A DNA stretch of 13,493 bases from an uncultured Pigmentiphaga sp. (GCA_937891425.1 CALAGD010000050.1:1-13493), one strand, 5' to 3'. Positions 1 through 7,010 are shown, counted from the stretch's first letter. Notes: generated from the sequence alone by a model not told the origin. Translations and numbers: made by a program.

Positions 1-182
1 AAGGCAGGGGCCAGAGCGTGGTGGATGGCGAGACCATCACCTGGGAGCGCGGCGATGTGCTCGCCATCCCGGCCTGGCGCCCTTACGAGCACGAGGCATT
101 CGAACAGTCTTGCCTTGTGCGTGTCAGTGACGAGCCGCTCTATGCAGCATTGGGTCTGTTGCGTACCGAGCAGCTCCAATAG
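1..182 (+). CDS. Cupin ring-cleavage dioxygenase, gentisate 1,2-dioxygenase-like, 3' end only
   Basis: This is the last 59 or so codons of a gene that begins left of the window, in the frame starting at base 3 and ending with TAG at 180-182. The peptide carries the end of a cupin barrel: a G-x-G-x-x-x-V-D-G-E strand, then W-x-R-G-D-V-L-A-I-P-A-W, then Y-E-H-E and a V-S-D-E-P...LG tail. That combination is typical of the C-terminal cupin of gentisate 1,2-dioxygenases, Fe(II) enzymes that open the ring of gentisate to maleylpyruvate in the cytoplasm. The downstream aromatic monooxygenase, of a type that makes gentisate, supports the assignment. The iron-binding N-terminal cupin is not in the window, so 1-hydroxy-2-naphthoate or salicylate dioxygenase, or a non-enzymatic cupin, remain possible. 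The next gene starts 24 nt after the stop, so this is probably the upstream member of the same operon. Confidence 0.7.
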   Translation, partial: GRGQSVVDGETITWERGDVLAIPAWRPYEHEAFEQSCLVRVSDEPLYAALGLLRTEQLQ

Positions 183-206
183 AAAACCGATCTTCCAGGA
201 GTCAAC

Positions 207-1175
207 ATGCGTACTCTGAAATGGTTCGTGGCCACCGCCGTCAGCACGCTGCTGGTGGGCGGCTCGGCCCTCGCAAAGAATGACGATTATCCGTCCCGTC
301 CCCTGACCGTCATCGTTCCCTACGGCGCGGGCAGCATGGTCGACACGACCACTCGCCTGGTTGCGAAGGAGCTGGCACAAAAACTGGGCAAGCCGGTGGT
401 GGTAGAGAACCGCACGGGTGCGAACGGCCAGATCGCCATGAACGCCCTGCAGAATGCCGAGGCTGATGGCTACACCCTGATGGTCGATACCCCTGCCATC
501 GCCATCAACCCCAGCGCGTTCGAAGTGAATTACGATCCCAGCAAGGACGTAGTTCCCATTGGCCAGCTGATGTCGCTGCCGTTCGTGGCCGCCGTCCATC
601 CCGATGTGCCAGCCAGCACGCTGACCGAGTTCGTCGAGTACGTCAAGGCCAATCCGGGCAAGCTGAACATCGCCCCTGGTGGTACCTCCACGCTGCTGGC
701 TTCCGAGCTGCTGAAGCTGCGCGGTGGCCTGGAAATGGAAAACATCATCTATCGCGGTGCTGCGCCTGCCGTGCTCGCGGTCCTGAAGAACGAATGCCAG
801 GTTGCGGTGTTCGACATCGCCAACCTTGCCCCGCACATCCAGTCGGGCAAGCTGCGCGGACTGTTCGTGTCGGGTGACCAGCGTTCTCCCGCGCTGCCTG
901 ATGTGCCCACGGCCAAAGAAGCCGGGCTGGACGGCTATGATGTGACCACATGGTTCGGCCTGTTTGCCAAGGGCGGCACGCCCCCGGAAATCGTCGAGCG
1001 TCTGAACCAGTACCTCAACGAGATCCTGGAATCGCCCCAGTACATCGAATATGTGAAGAATCGCGGTGCCAGCATCAACAAGATGACTACGGCCGAATTC
1101 AAGGAATTCTTCGACAACGAAGTCAAGCTGTGGGCCGACGTGATCGAGGAATCCGGCGTCAAGTTTGAATCGTGA
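207..1175 (+). CDS. Bug/TctC-family periplasmic solute receptor
   Basis: A 322-residue secreted solute-binding protein of the Bug (TctC) family, the usual length for the family. Residues 1-23 form a Sec signal peptide: MRTLKW, a hydrophobic core, then cleavage after ALA. The mature protein opens with the family signature YPSRPLTVIVPYGAG, followed by V-D-T-T-T-R, VVVENRTGANG (about 70-80) and A-D-G-Y-T-L. Further matches are the PGKLN and YRGAAPA segments and L-P-D-V-P-T-A-K-E-A-G in the second lobe. The SD is AGGAG at 197-201, 5 nt from the ATG. Bug proteins bind carboxylates, amides or aromatic acids in the periplasm, and some serve TctAB-type transporters. No membrane subunit lies next to it, so it is an orphan receptor here. 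Its place between a ring-cleavage dioxygenase and an aromatic hydroxylase suggests that it binds the aromatic acid degraded by the operon; the ligand itself cannot be read from the sequence. Confidence 0.93.
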   Translation: MRTLKWFVATAVSTLLVGGSALAKNDDYPSRPLTVIVPYGAGSMVDTTTRLVAKELAQKLGKPVVVENRTGANGQIAMNALQNAEADGYTLMVDTPAIAINPSAFEVNYDPSKDVVPIGQLMSLPFVAAVHPDVPASTLTEFVEYVKANPGKLNIAPGGTSTLLASELLKLRGGLEMENIIYRGAAPAVLAVLKNECQVAVFDIANLAPHIQSGKLRGLFVSGDQRSPALPDVPTAKEAGLDGYDVTTWFGLFAKGGTPPEIVERLNQYLNEILESPQYIEYVKNRGASINKMTTAEFKEFFDNEVKLWADVIEESGVKFES

Positions 1176-1201
1176 TTTATCCCCCGGTGATGTGAACCAA
1201 C

Positions 1202-1206
1202 GAGGA
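1202..1206 (+). promoter_or_regulatory. Ribosome binding site that fixes the monooxygenase start
   Basis: GAGGA lies 9 nt before the ATG at 1216. The ATG at 1207 touches this SD and the ATG at 1165 lies inside the preceding gene without an SD of its own. The start at 1216 also puts the FAD-binding strand six residues from the N-terminus, as is normal for the family. Confidence 0.6.
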
Positions 1207-1215
1207 ATGGCAGTC

Positions 1216-2418
1216 ATGAGTAATTCAGATTCTCGCATCATCATCGCTGGGGGCGGCATCGCCGGCATGGCGACTGCCCTCGCACTGCTGCAACGCGGGT
1301 ACGACGTCGAATTGTTCGAACAGGCACCCGAACTGAAGGAAGTGGGCGCCGGTGTGCAGATCAGCCCGAACGGATGTCGTGCGCTCGATGCGCTGGGCGT
1401 GTTCGATGCCGTGCGGCGTGAATCGGTGGATCCGGAACGCAAGGAGTTCCGGCTGTGGAATACCGGCAAATCGTGGCTCATGTTCGACCTGGGTGGGGGC
1501 GCCGTCAGCACTTACGGCTATCCTTACCTCACGGTGTACCGACCCGATCTGCTGGCGGCCCTGGTCGACGGCGTGAAGGCACTGAAGCCTGATGCCATCC
1601 ACCTGGGCAAGCGTGTTGCGGGATTCGAGCAGGACGCCGACAGCGTTACCCTGCGCCTGGAAGACGGCAGCGAGCACAAGGGTGTGGCGCTCATCGGTTG
1701 CGACGGAGTGCGTTCCGTGATTCGCAACCAGCTTTGGGGCGAAAGCAATCCGCGTTACTCGGGCATGGTGGCCTGGCGTGGCGTCATTCCCATGGAACTC
1801 TTGCCCGAACGGCTGCGTACCCGCAACGGCTACACCTGGATTGGCCCCGGGGGGCATGCCGTGTCGTACCCGCTGCGCCGTGGCACGCTCATGAATTTCG
1901 TTGGAACAATCGAGCGGAAGGATTGGGTAGGCGAGTCCTGGAGCCTGCAGGGCGACGCGCAGGAGTGCAAGCGCGATTTCGCGGGCTGGCACGAGGATCT
2001 GCACGCCATGATCGATTCGGCGCCCACGCTGTTCAAATGGGCCCTCATGGTGCGCGAACCCATGCCGAAATGGACCTCCGGCCGGATTACCCTGGCAGGC
2101 GATGCGGCTCACCCGACGCTGCCGTTCCTGGCGCAGGGTGCGGTGCATTCCATTGAGGATGCGGTCGTTCTGGGGCGCTGCTTCGAGAAGTACATGCCCG
2201 ATATTCCTACCGTCCTGCAGAAGTACGAAGACGCGCGCATCGAGCGCACCAGTCGGATGGTACGGGGTGCTACCGCCAACACCGACCGCTTCCACAGCGC
2301 CGAGCTGGCCACGGAAGAAGGTGCCGAAGCCTACCTGAAGCGCGAATGGAGTCGTGAGCCCATCAAGGAGCGCTACGACTGGCTTTACCGCTACGACGTA
2401 CTCAGTGTTCCGGTGTAG
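1216..2418 (+). CDS. FAD-dependent aromatic monooxygenase (3-hydroxybenzoate 6-hydroxylase / salicylate hydroxylase type)
   Basis: A 400-residue single-component (group A) flavin hydroxylase, the normal family length. Three FAD/NAD(P)H fingerprints are present: GxGxxG at residues 12-17 (GGGIAG), followed by an acidic end to the second strand (LFEQ, 33-36); the DG motif G-C-D-G-V-R-S at 161-167; and the GD motif GDAAHPTLPFLAQGA at 295-309. A G-G-H-A-V-S-Y-P segment puts a histidine at 214, and Q307 sits in LAQGA. These appear to match the His213/Gln301 pair described for 3-hydroxybenzoate 6-hydroxylase, which deprotonates the phenol. That equivalence comes from motif position, not from an alignment. 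The expected reaction is NAD(P)H- and O2-dependent ring hydroxylation in the cytoplasm, most plausibly giving gentisate for the dioxygenase upstream. A salicylate 1-hydroxylase giving catechol would fit the neighbouring dioxygenase less well. The longer in-frame start at 1165 is less likely because it overlaps the receptor gene. Confidence 0.88.
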   Translation: MSNSDSRIIIAGGGIAGMATALALLQRGYDVELFEQAPELKEVGAGVQISPNGCRALDALGVFDAVRRESVDPERKEFRLWNTGKSWLMFDLGGGAVSTYGYPYLTVYRPDLLAALVDGVKALKPDAIHLGKRVAGFEQDADSVTLRLEDGSEHKGVALIGCDGVRSVIRNQLWGESNPRYSGMVAWRGVIPMELLPERLRTRNGYTWIGPGGHAVSYPLRRGTLMNFVGTIERKDWVGESWSLQGDAQECKRDFAGWHEDLHAMIDSAPTLFKWALMVREPMPKWTSGRITLAGDAAHPTLPFLAQGAVHSIEDAVVLGRCFEKYMPDIPTVLQKYEDARIERTSRMVRGATANTDRFHSAELATEEGAEAYLKREWSREPIKERYDWLYRYDVLSVPV

Positions 2419-2420
2419 GA
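2416..2420 (+). promoter_or_regulatory. SD sequence containing the stop codon of the preceding gene
   Basis: TAGGA combines the monooxygenase stop codon TAG (2416-2418) with a Shine-Dalgarno core. It lies 8 nt upstream of the GTG at 2429. The arrangement points to GTG 2429 as the start of the lyase gene and suggests translational coupling. The in-frame ATG at 2354 would put an unrelated tail inside the monooxygenase gene. Confidence 0.6.
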
Positions 2421-2428
2421 ATCCTTTT

Positions 2429-3397
2429 GTGAGCAACCAGAAACCTGTAGATTCTCTGGGCGGTCAGACGCCGCCCACGACCGTGCTCATCAGTGAGGTC
2501 GGTCCGCGTGACGGTTTGCAGAACCTGAAGGTCGTCATGCCCACACCTGCCAAACTGCGCTGGATTACGGCGCTGTACGAGGCAGGCGTGCGTGAGATCG
2601 AAGTCGGGTCGTTTGTACCGCCCAAGCTGCTGCCGCAGATGGCTGACACGGCAGAAGTGGTGCGCCACGCGCTCACTCTGCCCGGCCTGACGGTAATGGC
2701 GCTGGTGCCCAATCTGCGCGGCGCGCTCAACGCCTTCGAGGCTGGGGTGCACAAGATCACCCTGCCCGTGTCAGCCAGTATGGCGCATTCACTGGCCAAC
2801 GTGCGCAAGACGCCTGAAGAGATGGTCGAGGAAGTACGGCGCATCGTCGAGGTACGTAACGAGACGGCGCCGGGGGTTCATGTGGAAGCCGGCCTTTCAA
2901 CGGCATTCGGATGCACCCTGCAGGGCGTCGTGCCAGAGGACGACGTCATCCGGCTCGCTGCCGCGCTGGCGGAAGCCGGTGTGGATGAAGTCGGATTGTC
3001 GGACACCACGGGTTATGCCAATCCAGCCCAGGTACGGCGACTGTTCCGCCGTCTCAGGGCCGAGGTGGGCGAGAAAGCCGGTGCGGCCCATATGCACAAC
3101 ACGCGGGGGCTCGGGCTGGCCAACTGCCTCGCAGCGTTTGAGGAGGGCGTGAACACTTTCGACGCATCGCAGGGAGGTCTTGGCGGCTGCCCGTACGCGC
3201 CAGGTGCCTCGGGCAACGTCGTTACCGAAGATCTGGTGTTCATGTTCGAAGCCATGGGTGTTGCGACCGGAATCGATTTCGATCGTCTCGTGTCTGCCCG
3301 TGCGGAACTGCAGGCCGGTGTGCCGGGCGAGCCCTTGTACGGCATGACGCCTGAGGCTGGCCTGCCCAAGGGCTTCGTTCCGGTTTCCGCCGATTAA
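2429..3397 (+). CDS. HMG-CoA-lyase-like DRE-TIM metallolyase
   Basis: A 322-residue TIM-barrel lyase of the hydroxymethylglutaryl-CoA lyase family, starting at GTG. The catalytic set seen in human HMG-CoA lyase is present. R27 and D28 sit in VGPRDGLQN (human R41/D42). The metal-binding histidines are H221 and H223. The catalytic cysteine C254 is in the GLGGCPYA loop, and N263 is in PGASGN. The spacing from H221 to C254 to N263 equals that of human H233, C266 and N275. The residue after the second histidine is Asn (HMHNTRG) where human and classical enzymes have Asp (HCHDTYG), which marks a bacterial HMGL-like branch. The family cleaves 3-hydroxy-3-methyl acyl-CoA thioesters into a keto acid and acetyl-CoA. 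With a CoA-transferase next to it and no leucine-degradation genes nearby, the substrate need not be HMG-CoA; citramalyl-CoA or a related thioester is possible. Confidence 0.88.
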   Translation: MSNQKPVDSLGGQTPPTTVLISEVGPRDGLQNLKVVMPTPAKLRWITALYEAGVREIEVGSFVPPKLLPQMADTAEVVRHALTLPGLTVMALVPNLRGALNAFEAGVHKITLPVSASMAHSLANVRKTPEEMVEEVRRIVEVRNETAPGVHVEAGLSTAFGCTLQGVVPEDDVIRLAAALAEAGVDEVGLSDTTGYANPAQVRRLFRRLRAEVGEKAGAAHMHNTRGLGLANCLAAFEEGVNTFDASQGGLGGCPYAPGASGNVVTEDLVFMFEAMGVATGIDFDRLVSARAELQAGVPGEPLYGMTPEAGLPKGFVPVSAD

Positions 3398-3418
3398 TCC
3401 GTCGAACAGGTAGGATCG

Positions 3419-4639
3419 ATGTCAGAAAAACAAGCACTGCCCTTGAGCGGCATCCGTGTGGTCGAGTTCACGCATATGGTCATGGGCCCGACCTGCGGAC
3501 TGATCCTGGGCGACCTGGGGGCCGAAGTCATCAAGGTCGAGCCCGTCACGGGTGACAACACGCGCAAGCTGCTGGGTTCGGGCGCGGGGTTTTTTCCGAT
3601 GTTCAACCGCAACAAGAAGAGCATCGCGCTGAACCTGCAGGATCCCGCTGGACTGGAAGTCGCGCACCGCCTGATTGCCACCGCTGACGTGGTCAGCGAA
3701 AACTTCAAGCCGGGCACCATGAAGAAGCTGGGGCTCGATTACGAGACACTCAGCCGCTTCAACGAGCGCCTGGTGTACGTCAGCCACAAGGGTTTCCTGC
3801 CCGGGCCGTACGCGCACCGTACGGCGCTCGATGAAGTGGTCCAGATGATGGGTGGCCTGGCCTACATGACCGGTCGTCCTGGCGACCCTCTGCGCGCGGG
3901 CGCAAGCGTCAACGACATCATGGGAGGGATGTTCGGGGCAATTGGCGTCATGGCGGCGCTGATGCAGCGTCATCGTACCGGCCGCGGCATGGAAGTGCAG
4001 TCGGCACTGTTCGAGAACAACGTATTCCTTGTGGGGCAGCACATGCTGCAGTATGCGGTTACCGGCAACGCTCCCAAGCCCATGCCGGCACGCATTTCAG
4101 CCTGGGGCATATACGACGTCTTCTCGGTACGCAACGACGAGCAGATCTTCCTGGCCGTGGTCAGCGATACACAATGGCACCTCTTCTGCGATGCCTTCGG
4201 GTTCGAGGACCTCAAGCAGGACGCACGGCTTGCTACCAACAATTTGCGGGTCCAGGCCCGTGAATGGATGATGCCCATCGTACGCGAGCGGCTCGCGCAG
4301 TTCACGGCGGCCGAAATCAGTGCGATCTTCGAGCGTGAAGGGCTGCCGTTCGCCCCCATTGTGCGGCCCGACGAGCTGTTCGATGACACCCACCTGAACG
4401 AGACGGGTGGACTCGCGCCCATTACATTGACAGATGGGCGCAGTACCAGGGCACCCCTGCTACCCATTACGCTCGACGGCGATCGCCCGGGGGTGCGCAT
4501 GGATCCGCCCCGTGTGGGTGCGCACAGCCGCGAGTTGCTGGCCGAGCTGGGTTACGACGATGCCGCCATCGAGCAGCTGTTTGGCCGTAACGTGGTGGTG
4601 GCGCAGGCGGGTGAGGGCGTTACGGAGGAGCGCGCATAA
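3419..4639 (+). CDS. Class III (CaiB/BaiF) CoA-transferase
   Basis: A 406-residue family III CoA-transferase, normal in length for the formyl-CoA transferase/CaiB/BaiF group. It opens with GIRVVEFTHMVMGPTCGLIL (11-30) and continues with D-L-G-A-E-V-I-K-V-E-P (32-42), the CoA-binding strand-turn region. F-N-R-N-K-K-S-I-A-L-N-L (62-73) follows, then ENFKPGT (94-100). D166, in GASVNDIMGG, is at the place of the catalytic Asp that forms the mixed anhydride. The small C-terminal domain follows, with GLPFAPI and a P-P-R-V-G-A-H-S motif near the end. The enzyme moves CoA from a donor such as succinyl-CoA or acetyl-CoA to a carboxylic acid in the cytoplasm. It starts 21 nt after the lyase, with AGG motifs at 3408-3410 and 3412-3414, and is the last gene of the operon. 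It could supply the acyl-CoA that the lyase cleaves; family members include succinyl-CoA:citramalate transferases. The acceptor is not evident from the sequence. Confidence 0.9.
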   Translation: MSEKQALPLSGIRVVEFTHMVMGPTCGLILGDLGAEVIKVEPVTGDNTRKLLGSGAGFFPMFNRNKKSIALNLQDPAGLEVAHRLIATADVVSENFKPGTMKKLGLDYETLSRFNERLVYVSHKGFLPGPYAHRTALDEVVQMMGGLAYMTGRPGDPLRAGASVNDIMGGMFGAIGVMAALMQRHRTGRGMEVQSALFENNVFLVGQHMLQYAVTGNAPKPMPARISAWGIYDVFSVRNDEQIFLAVVSDTQWHLFCDAFGFEDLKQDARLATNNLRVQAREWMMPIVRERLAQFTAAEISAIFEREGLPFAPIVRPDELFDDTHLNETGGLAPITLTDGRSTRAPLLPITLDGDRPGVRMDPPRVGAHSRELLAELGYDDAAIEQLFGRNVVVAQAGEGVTEERA

Positions 4640-4652
4640 GGGAACTGCCTTG

Positions 4653-4666
4653 CCGGGGCGCCCCGG
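4653..4666. repeat. 14-bp GC-only perfect palindrome
   Basis: CCGGGGCGCCCCGG lies 13 nt after the CoA-transferase stop. As RNA it would leave little or no loop, so alone it is a poor terminator, but it may add to the one at 4688-4723. Confidence 0.4.
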
Positions 4667-4687
4667 TCGGGTGCCCACATTCCGGTG

Positions 4688-4723
4688 AACAGCCGGCCGC
4701 CTCTTGCAGGTGCGCCGGCTGTT
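4688..4723. terminator. Probable terminator between the convergent CoA-transferase and tolC genes
   Basis: The perfect 10-bp inverted repeat AACAGCCGGC / GCCGGCTGTT has arms at 4688-4697 and 4714-4723. The loop is 16 nt and can pair a little further. It lies midway in the 126-nt gap between two genes that end towards each other. The T run after the right arm is only the end of GTTT, so this could be a weak intrinsic terminator working in both directions or simply an mRNA-stabilising hairpin. The rest of the gap holds the palindrome at 4653-4666 and no ORF of note. Confidence 0.6.
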
Positions 4724-4765
4724 TGCATGATGGGGCCAGCCTGCCGGTGCTGGCGGAGGGGAAGG

Positions 4766-6163
4766 TCAATTCTCCCGCAGCATGCGGTTGACCGTTTCGA
4801 TGTCGCTTTCGCTGAGCAGGCCGGCGGCGGCCTTCAGGCGCAGGCCGGCCATGAGCGTGTCGTACCGCGCCTGGGCCAGGTCGCGTTGCGTCGCGTACAG
4901 CTGTTGCTGGGAGTTGAGCACGTCGAGGTTGATGCGCACGCCCAGTTCGTAACCGGTCTGGTTGGCTTCCAGGGCCTTGCGGCTGGACTGTTCGCCTGCT
5001 TCGAGGGCGCGTATCTGGGCGAGGCCACTGACGACCCGGAAAAACGACTCACGTGCGGCGTGGGTAGCCTGGCGCCGCGCGTTTTCGTAGCTGGATCGGC
5101 TCTGGCTCTGCAGGGCCACGGCTTCGTTGACGCGCGCCGATGTGTAGCCGCCGGTGTAGAGGGGAATGGAAACCTGTACGCCGACACTGCTGCCCCTGGC
5201 GTGCGCACGACCAGGGCCGAAGGCGGCCTGCGCAGCCTCGGGCCGGTGGGGCGAATTGGTGTGGCTGAAGTCGGCGACGAGGTCGACGGTAGGGTAATGC
5301 CCGGCACGCGCGATCTCGATGTTCTTGTCGGCAATGGCAGTGGCCAGGCGCGCCACGACGACGTCGATGTTGTCGGACTGGGCACGATCGACCCAGGCGT
5401 CGACCCGGGCCGGTTCGGGTGGAGGAATGACTGCCTCGGGCGGTAGCGCGCTGAGCCGGGTGGCCGGCTGGCCAATGATCTGCTCGAGCGCGTCGCGCCG
5501 GATAGCCAGTGTGTTTTCCGCCTGCAGCAGCTGGGCCTGGACGAGGTCGTAGCGTGCCTGCGCTTCGTAGGTATCGGTGATGGTGGCCGTACCCAGTTCG
5601 AAGTTGCGCTTGGCCGATGCCAGCTGCTCGACGATGGACGCTCGCTCGGCCAACAGCGCGGTGAGGGTGTCTTCAGCAGCGAGGACGTCGAAATAGGCCT
5701 GGGCGACGCGCAGGAGGAGGTCCTGGTGGGCGCGCTGCAGTTGCAGTTCGCTTTGTGCCAGGATCAGTTGGGCGGCCTCATAACTTTTCCAGCTCGACCA
5801 GTCGAACAGTGGCTGGCTGAGCACCAGGCGGTACACGTAGGTGTCGCCATGGGTGCGGCGCGTGGGCTGATCGTTCGTATAGCGGGTGCGGGTGTCGGCG
5901 TAGGTGGCCGAGGTGGTGGCGCTGAGCCAGGGCAGCAGCATGGCCCGCGCCTGTGGCAATCGTTCGGTGGCCGCCTGGTATTGGGCGCGCGCGGCCGCAA
6001 AAACGGGGTCGGACGCGAGGGCCGCCTGATACGCCTGCAAGAGGTTAAGGGCCCGGGCCGGCGCCGTCGCAAGCAGGCCCAGTAGCAGGCCGGCAAGGGC
6101 CACCGACATGGCCCTGCGTGCAACTGTCGTCAAACTGCTTCGACTCAGCCTGTATCGGGCCAT
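4766..6163 (-). CDS. tolC: TolC-family outer membrane channel
   Basis: A 465-residue outer membrane efflux/secretion channel. A long signal peptide runs from the basic start MARYRLSR through a Leu/Ala-rich core to cleavage near ALA-TAPARA|LN (about residue 38). The mature start LNLLQAYQAALASDPVFAAARAQY is typical of proteobacterial TolC (OEP family, TIGR01844 type). Two OEP repeats follow, with long alanine/glutamine-rich helices and conserved stretches such as LSQPLFDW and V-S-I-P-L-Y-T-G-G-Y-T-S. The C-terminal half contains G-Y-E-L-G-V-R-I-N-L-D-V-L-N-S-Q, the classical TolC signature. Trimers form a beta-barrel plus periplasmic tunnel that serves tripartite pumps and type I secretion. The ATG is preceded by AGAGAGG at 5-nt spacing and lies 17 nt after the methyltransferase-like gene, so the two are co-transcribed. 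No pump or membrane-fusion gene is in the window. Confidence 0.95.
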   Translation of the reverse strand: MARYRLSRSSLTTVARRAMSVALAGLLLGLLATAPARALNLLQAYQAALASDPVFAAARAQYQAATERLPQARAMLLPWLSATTSATYADTRTRYTNDQPTRRTHGDTYVYRLVLSQPLFDWSSWKSYEAAQLILAQSELQLQRAHQDLLLRVAQAYFDVLAAEDTLTALLAERASIVEQLASAKRNFELGTATITDTYEAQARYDLVQAQLLQAENTLAIRRDALEQIIGQPATRLSALPPEAVIPPPEPARVDAWVDRAQSDNIDVVVARLATAIADKNIEIARAGHYPTVDLVADFSHTNSPHRPEAAQAAFGPGRAHARGSSVGVQVSIPLYTGGYTSARVNEAVALQSQSRSSYENARRQATHAARESFFRVVSGLAQIRALEAGEQSSRKALEANQTGYELGVRINLDVLNSQQQLYATQRDLAQARYDTLMAGLRLKAAAGLLSESDIETVNRMLREN

Positions 6164-6180
6164 GGGCGCCTCTCTGTGTA

Positions 6181-6864
6181 TCAGAACTTGAACTTGGTCT
6201 GGGTGATGCCGCGCAGAGGCGGAATGTAGGTTTCGAACAATCCTTCGACTTCGAACGACGCCGCGCTGGTGCGAGTGATGCGCTGCACCGTCATGAGCGG
6301 GCCGGTTCCGACCGCGATGACGAGTCGCCCGTTGATGCGAAGCTGATACTTCAGGCCGTCAGGAACGGCATCGGGCACTGATCCCGTGACCAGGATGGCG
6401 TCGTATTCGTTGGAACCCCAGCCGTTACGGCCGTCGCCAGTTTCGACATGCACGTTGGCGATGCCGGCGCGTTGCAGGTTCTCGATGGCGAACGCGGCCA
6501 GGCGGGGCTGGATCTCGACGGAAGTAACCTGATAGGCATGCCGCGACAGCAGGGCTGCCTGATGACCGGATCCGGTGCCGATCTCGAGCACGCTTTCGGT
6601 ATGACGCAGGTTGAGCTCCTGGACCAGGCGTGCCTCGATCTGGGGCCGGAGCATGACCTCGCCGGTATCGACGCCGTCGATACGCAAGGGCAGCTGCAGG
6701 TCGGCAAAGGCGAGCGCCCGCAACTCGGGCGGCACGAAATTTTCACGACGAACTTCGAAAAGGGATTCGAGGACGGCCGGGTCGAGCACGCCGGCGGGGC
6801 GGATCTGCTGCTCGACCATGTTGAAACGGGCTTTCTCGATATCCGGTAGGGTGGCTGCGTTCAT
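6181..6864 (-). CDS. Protein-L-isoaspartate O-methyltransferase-like protein, divergent, upstream of tolC
   Basis: A 227-residue class I SAM methyltransferase of the PCMT family. The N-terminal FNMVEQQIRPAGVLD and the R-R-E-N-F-V-P segment (39-45) are PCMT-like, and motif I, VLEIGTGSG, is at 92-100 and intact for SAM binding. V-E-I-Q and a G-D-G-R-N-G-W strand follow. Genuine Pcm has a G-Q-T-I-S-x-P segment just before motif I, with a Ser needed for isoaspartyl repair. Here the matching stretch (68-74) reads G-E-V-M-L-R-P, so the SAM fold is kept but the repair active site is not. PCMT-like proteins of this kind are found next to tolC in many alpha- and betaproteobacteria; their substrate is unknown to me. 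The ATG at 6864 fits the family N-terminus; a longer in-frame reading to 7251 would run into the dehydrogenase gene. Calling it pcm would overstate the evidence. Confidence 0.85.
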   Translation of the reverse strand: MNAATLPDIEKARFNMVEQQIRPAGVLDPAVLESLFEVRRENFVPPELRALAFADLQLPLRIDGVDTGEVMLRPQIEARLVQELNLRHTESVLEIGTGSGHQAALLSRHAYQVTSVEIQPRLAAFAIENLQRAGIANVHVETGDGRNGWGSNEYDAILVTGSVPDAVPDGLKYQLRINGRLVIAVGTGPLMTVQRITRTSAASFEVEGLFETYIPPLRGITQTKFKF

Positions 6865-6977
6865 CAGTACTCTTGCAAGCAATTGGTTAGCGGCACGCCC
6901 GGGAGGAAGGCGTGTCGGAATCGGGCCAGGCTCGGGAGCTTGCGCCAACGGGTTGCAAAGGCCAGTTACGGATTTTA

Positions 6978-7010
6978 CCCCGTGGTCACGCCGGGTGTGG
7001 TTACACGGGG
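6978..7010 (-). terminator. Possible hairpin at the 3' end of the dehydrogenase gene
   Basis: A 7-bp inverted repeat, CCCCGTG / CACGGGG, flanks a 19-nt loop that includes the dehydrogenase stop codon. On the minus strand it is followed by TAAAAT. This could be a weak terminator, or TAAAAT at 6972-6977 could be the -10 of a promoter for the methyltransferase-tolC pair. I see no good -35 for the latter, and neither reading is strong. Confidence 0.25.

Noticed and set aside
1225..2436. A 403-codon open frame on the minus strand opposite the FAD monooxygenase
   Set aside because: It is a mirror of a GC-rich gene. The translation has no recognisable motif, while the plus strand has three FAD fingerprints.
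4685..5446. A 253-codon plus-strand open frame over the 3' half of tolC
   Set aside because: Its translation has no domain character and lies opposite a clear TolC; it is a codon-bias shadow.
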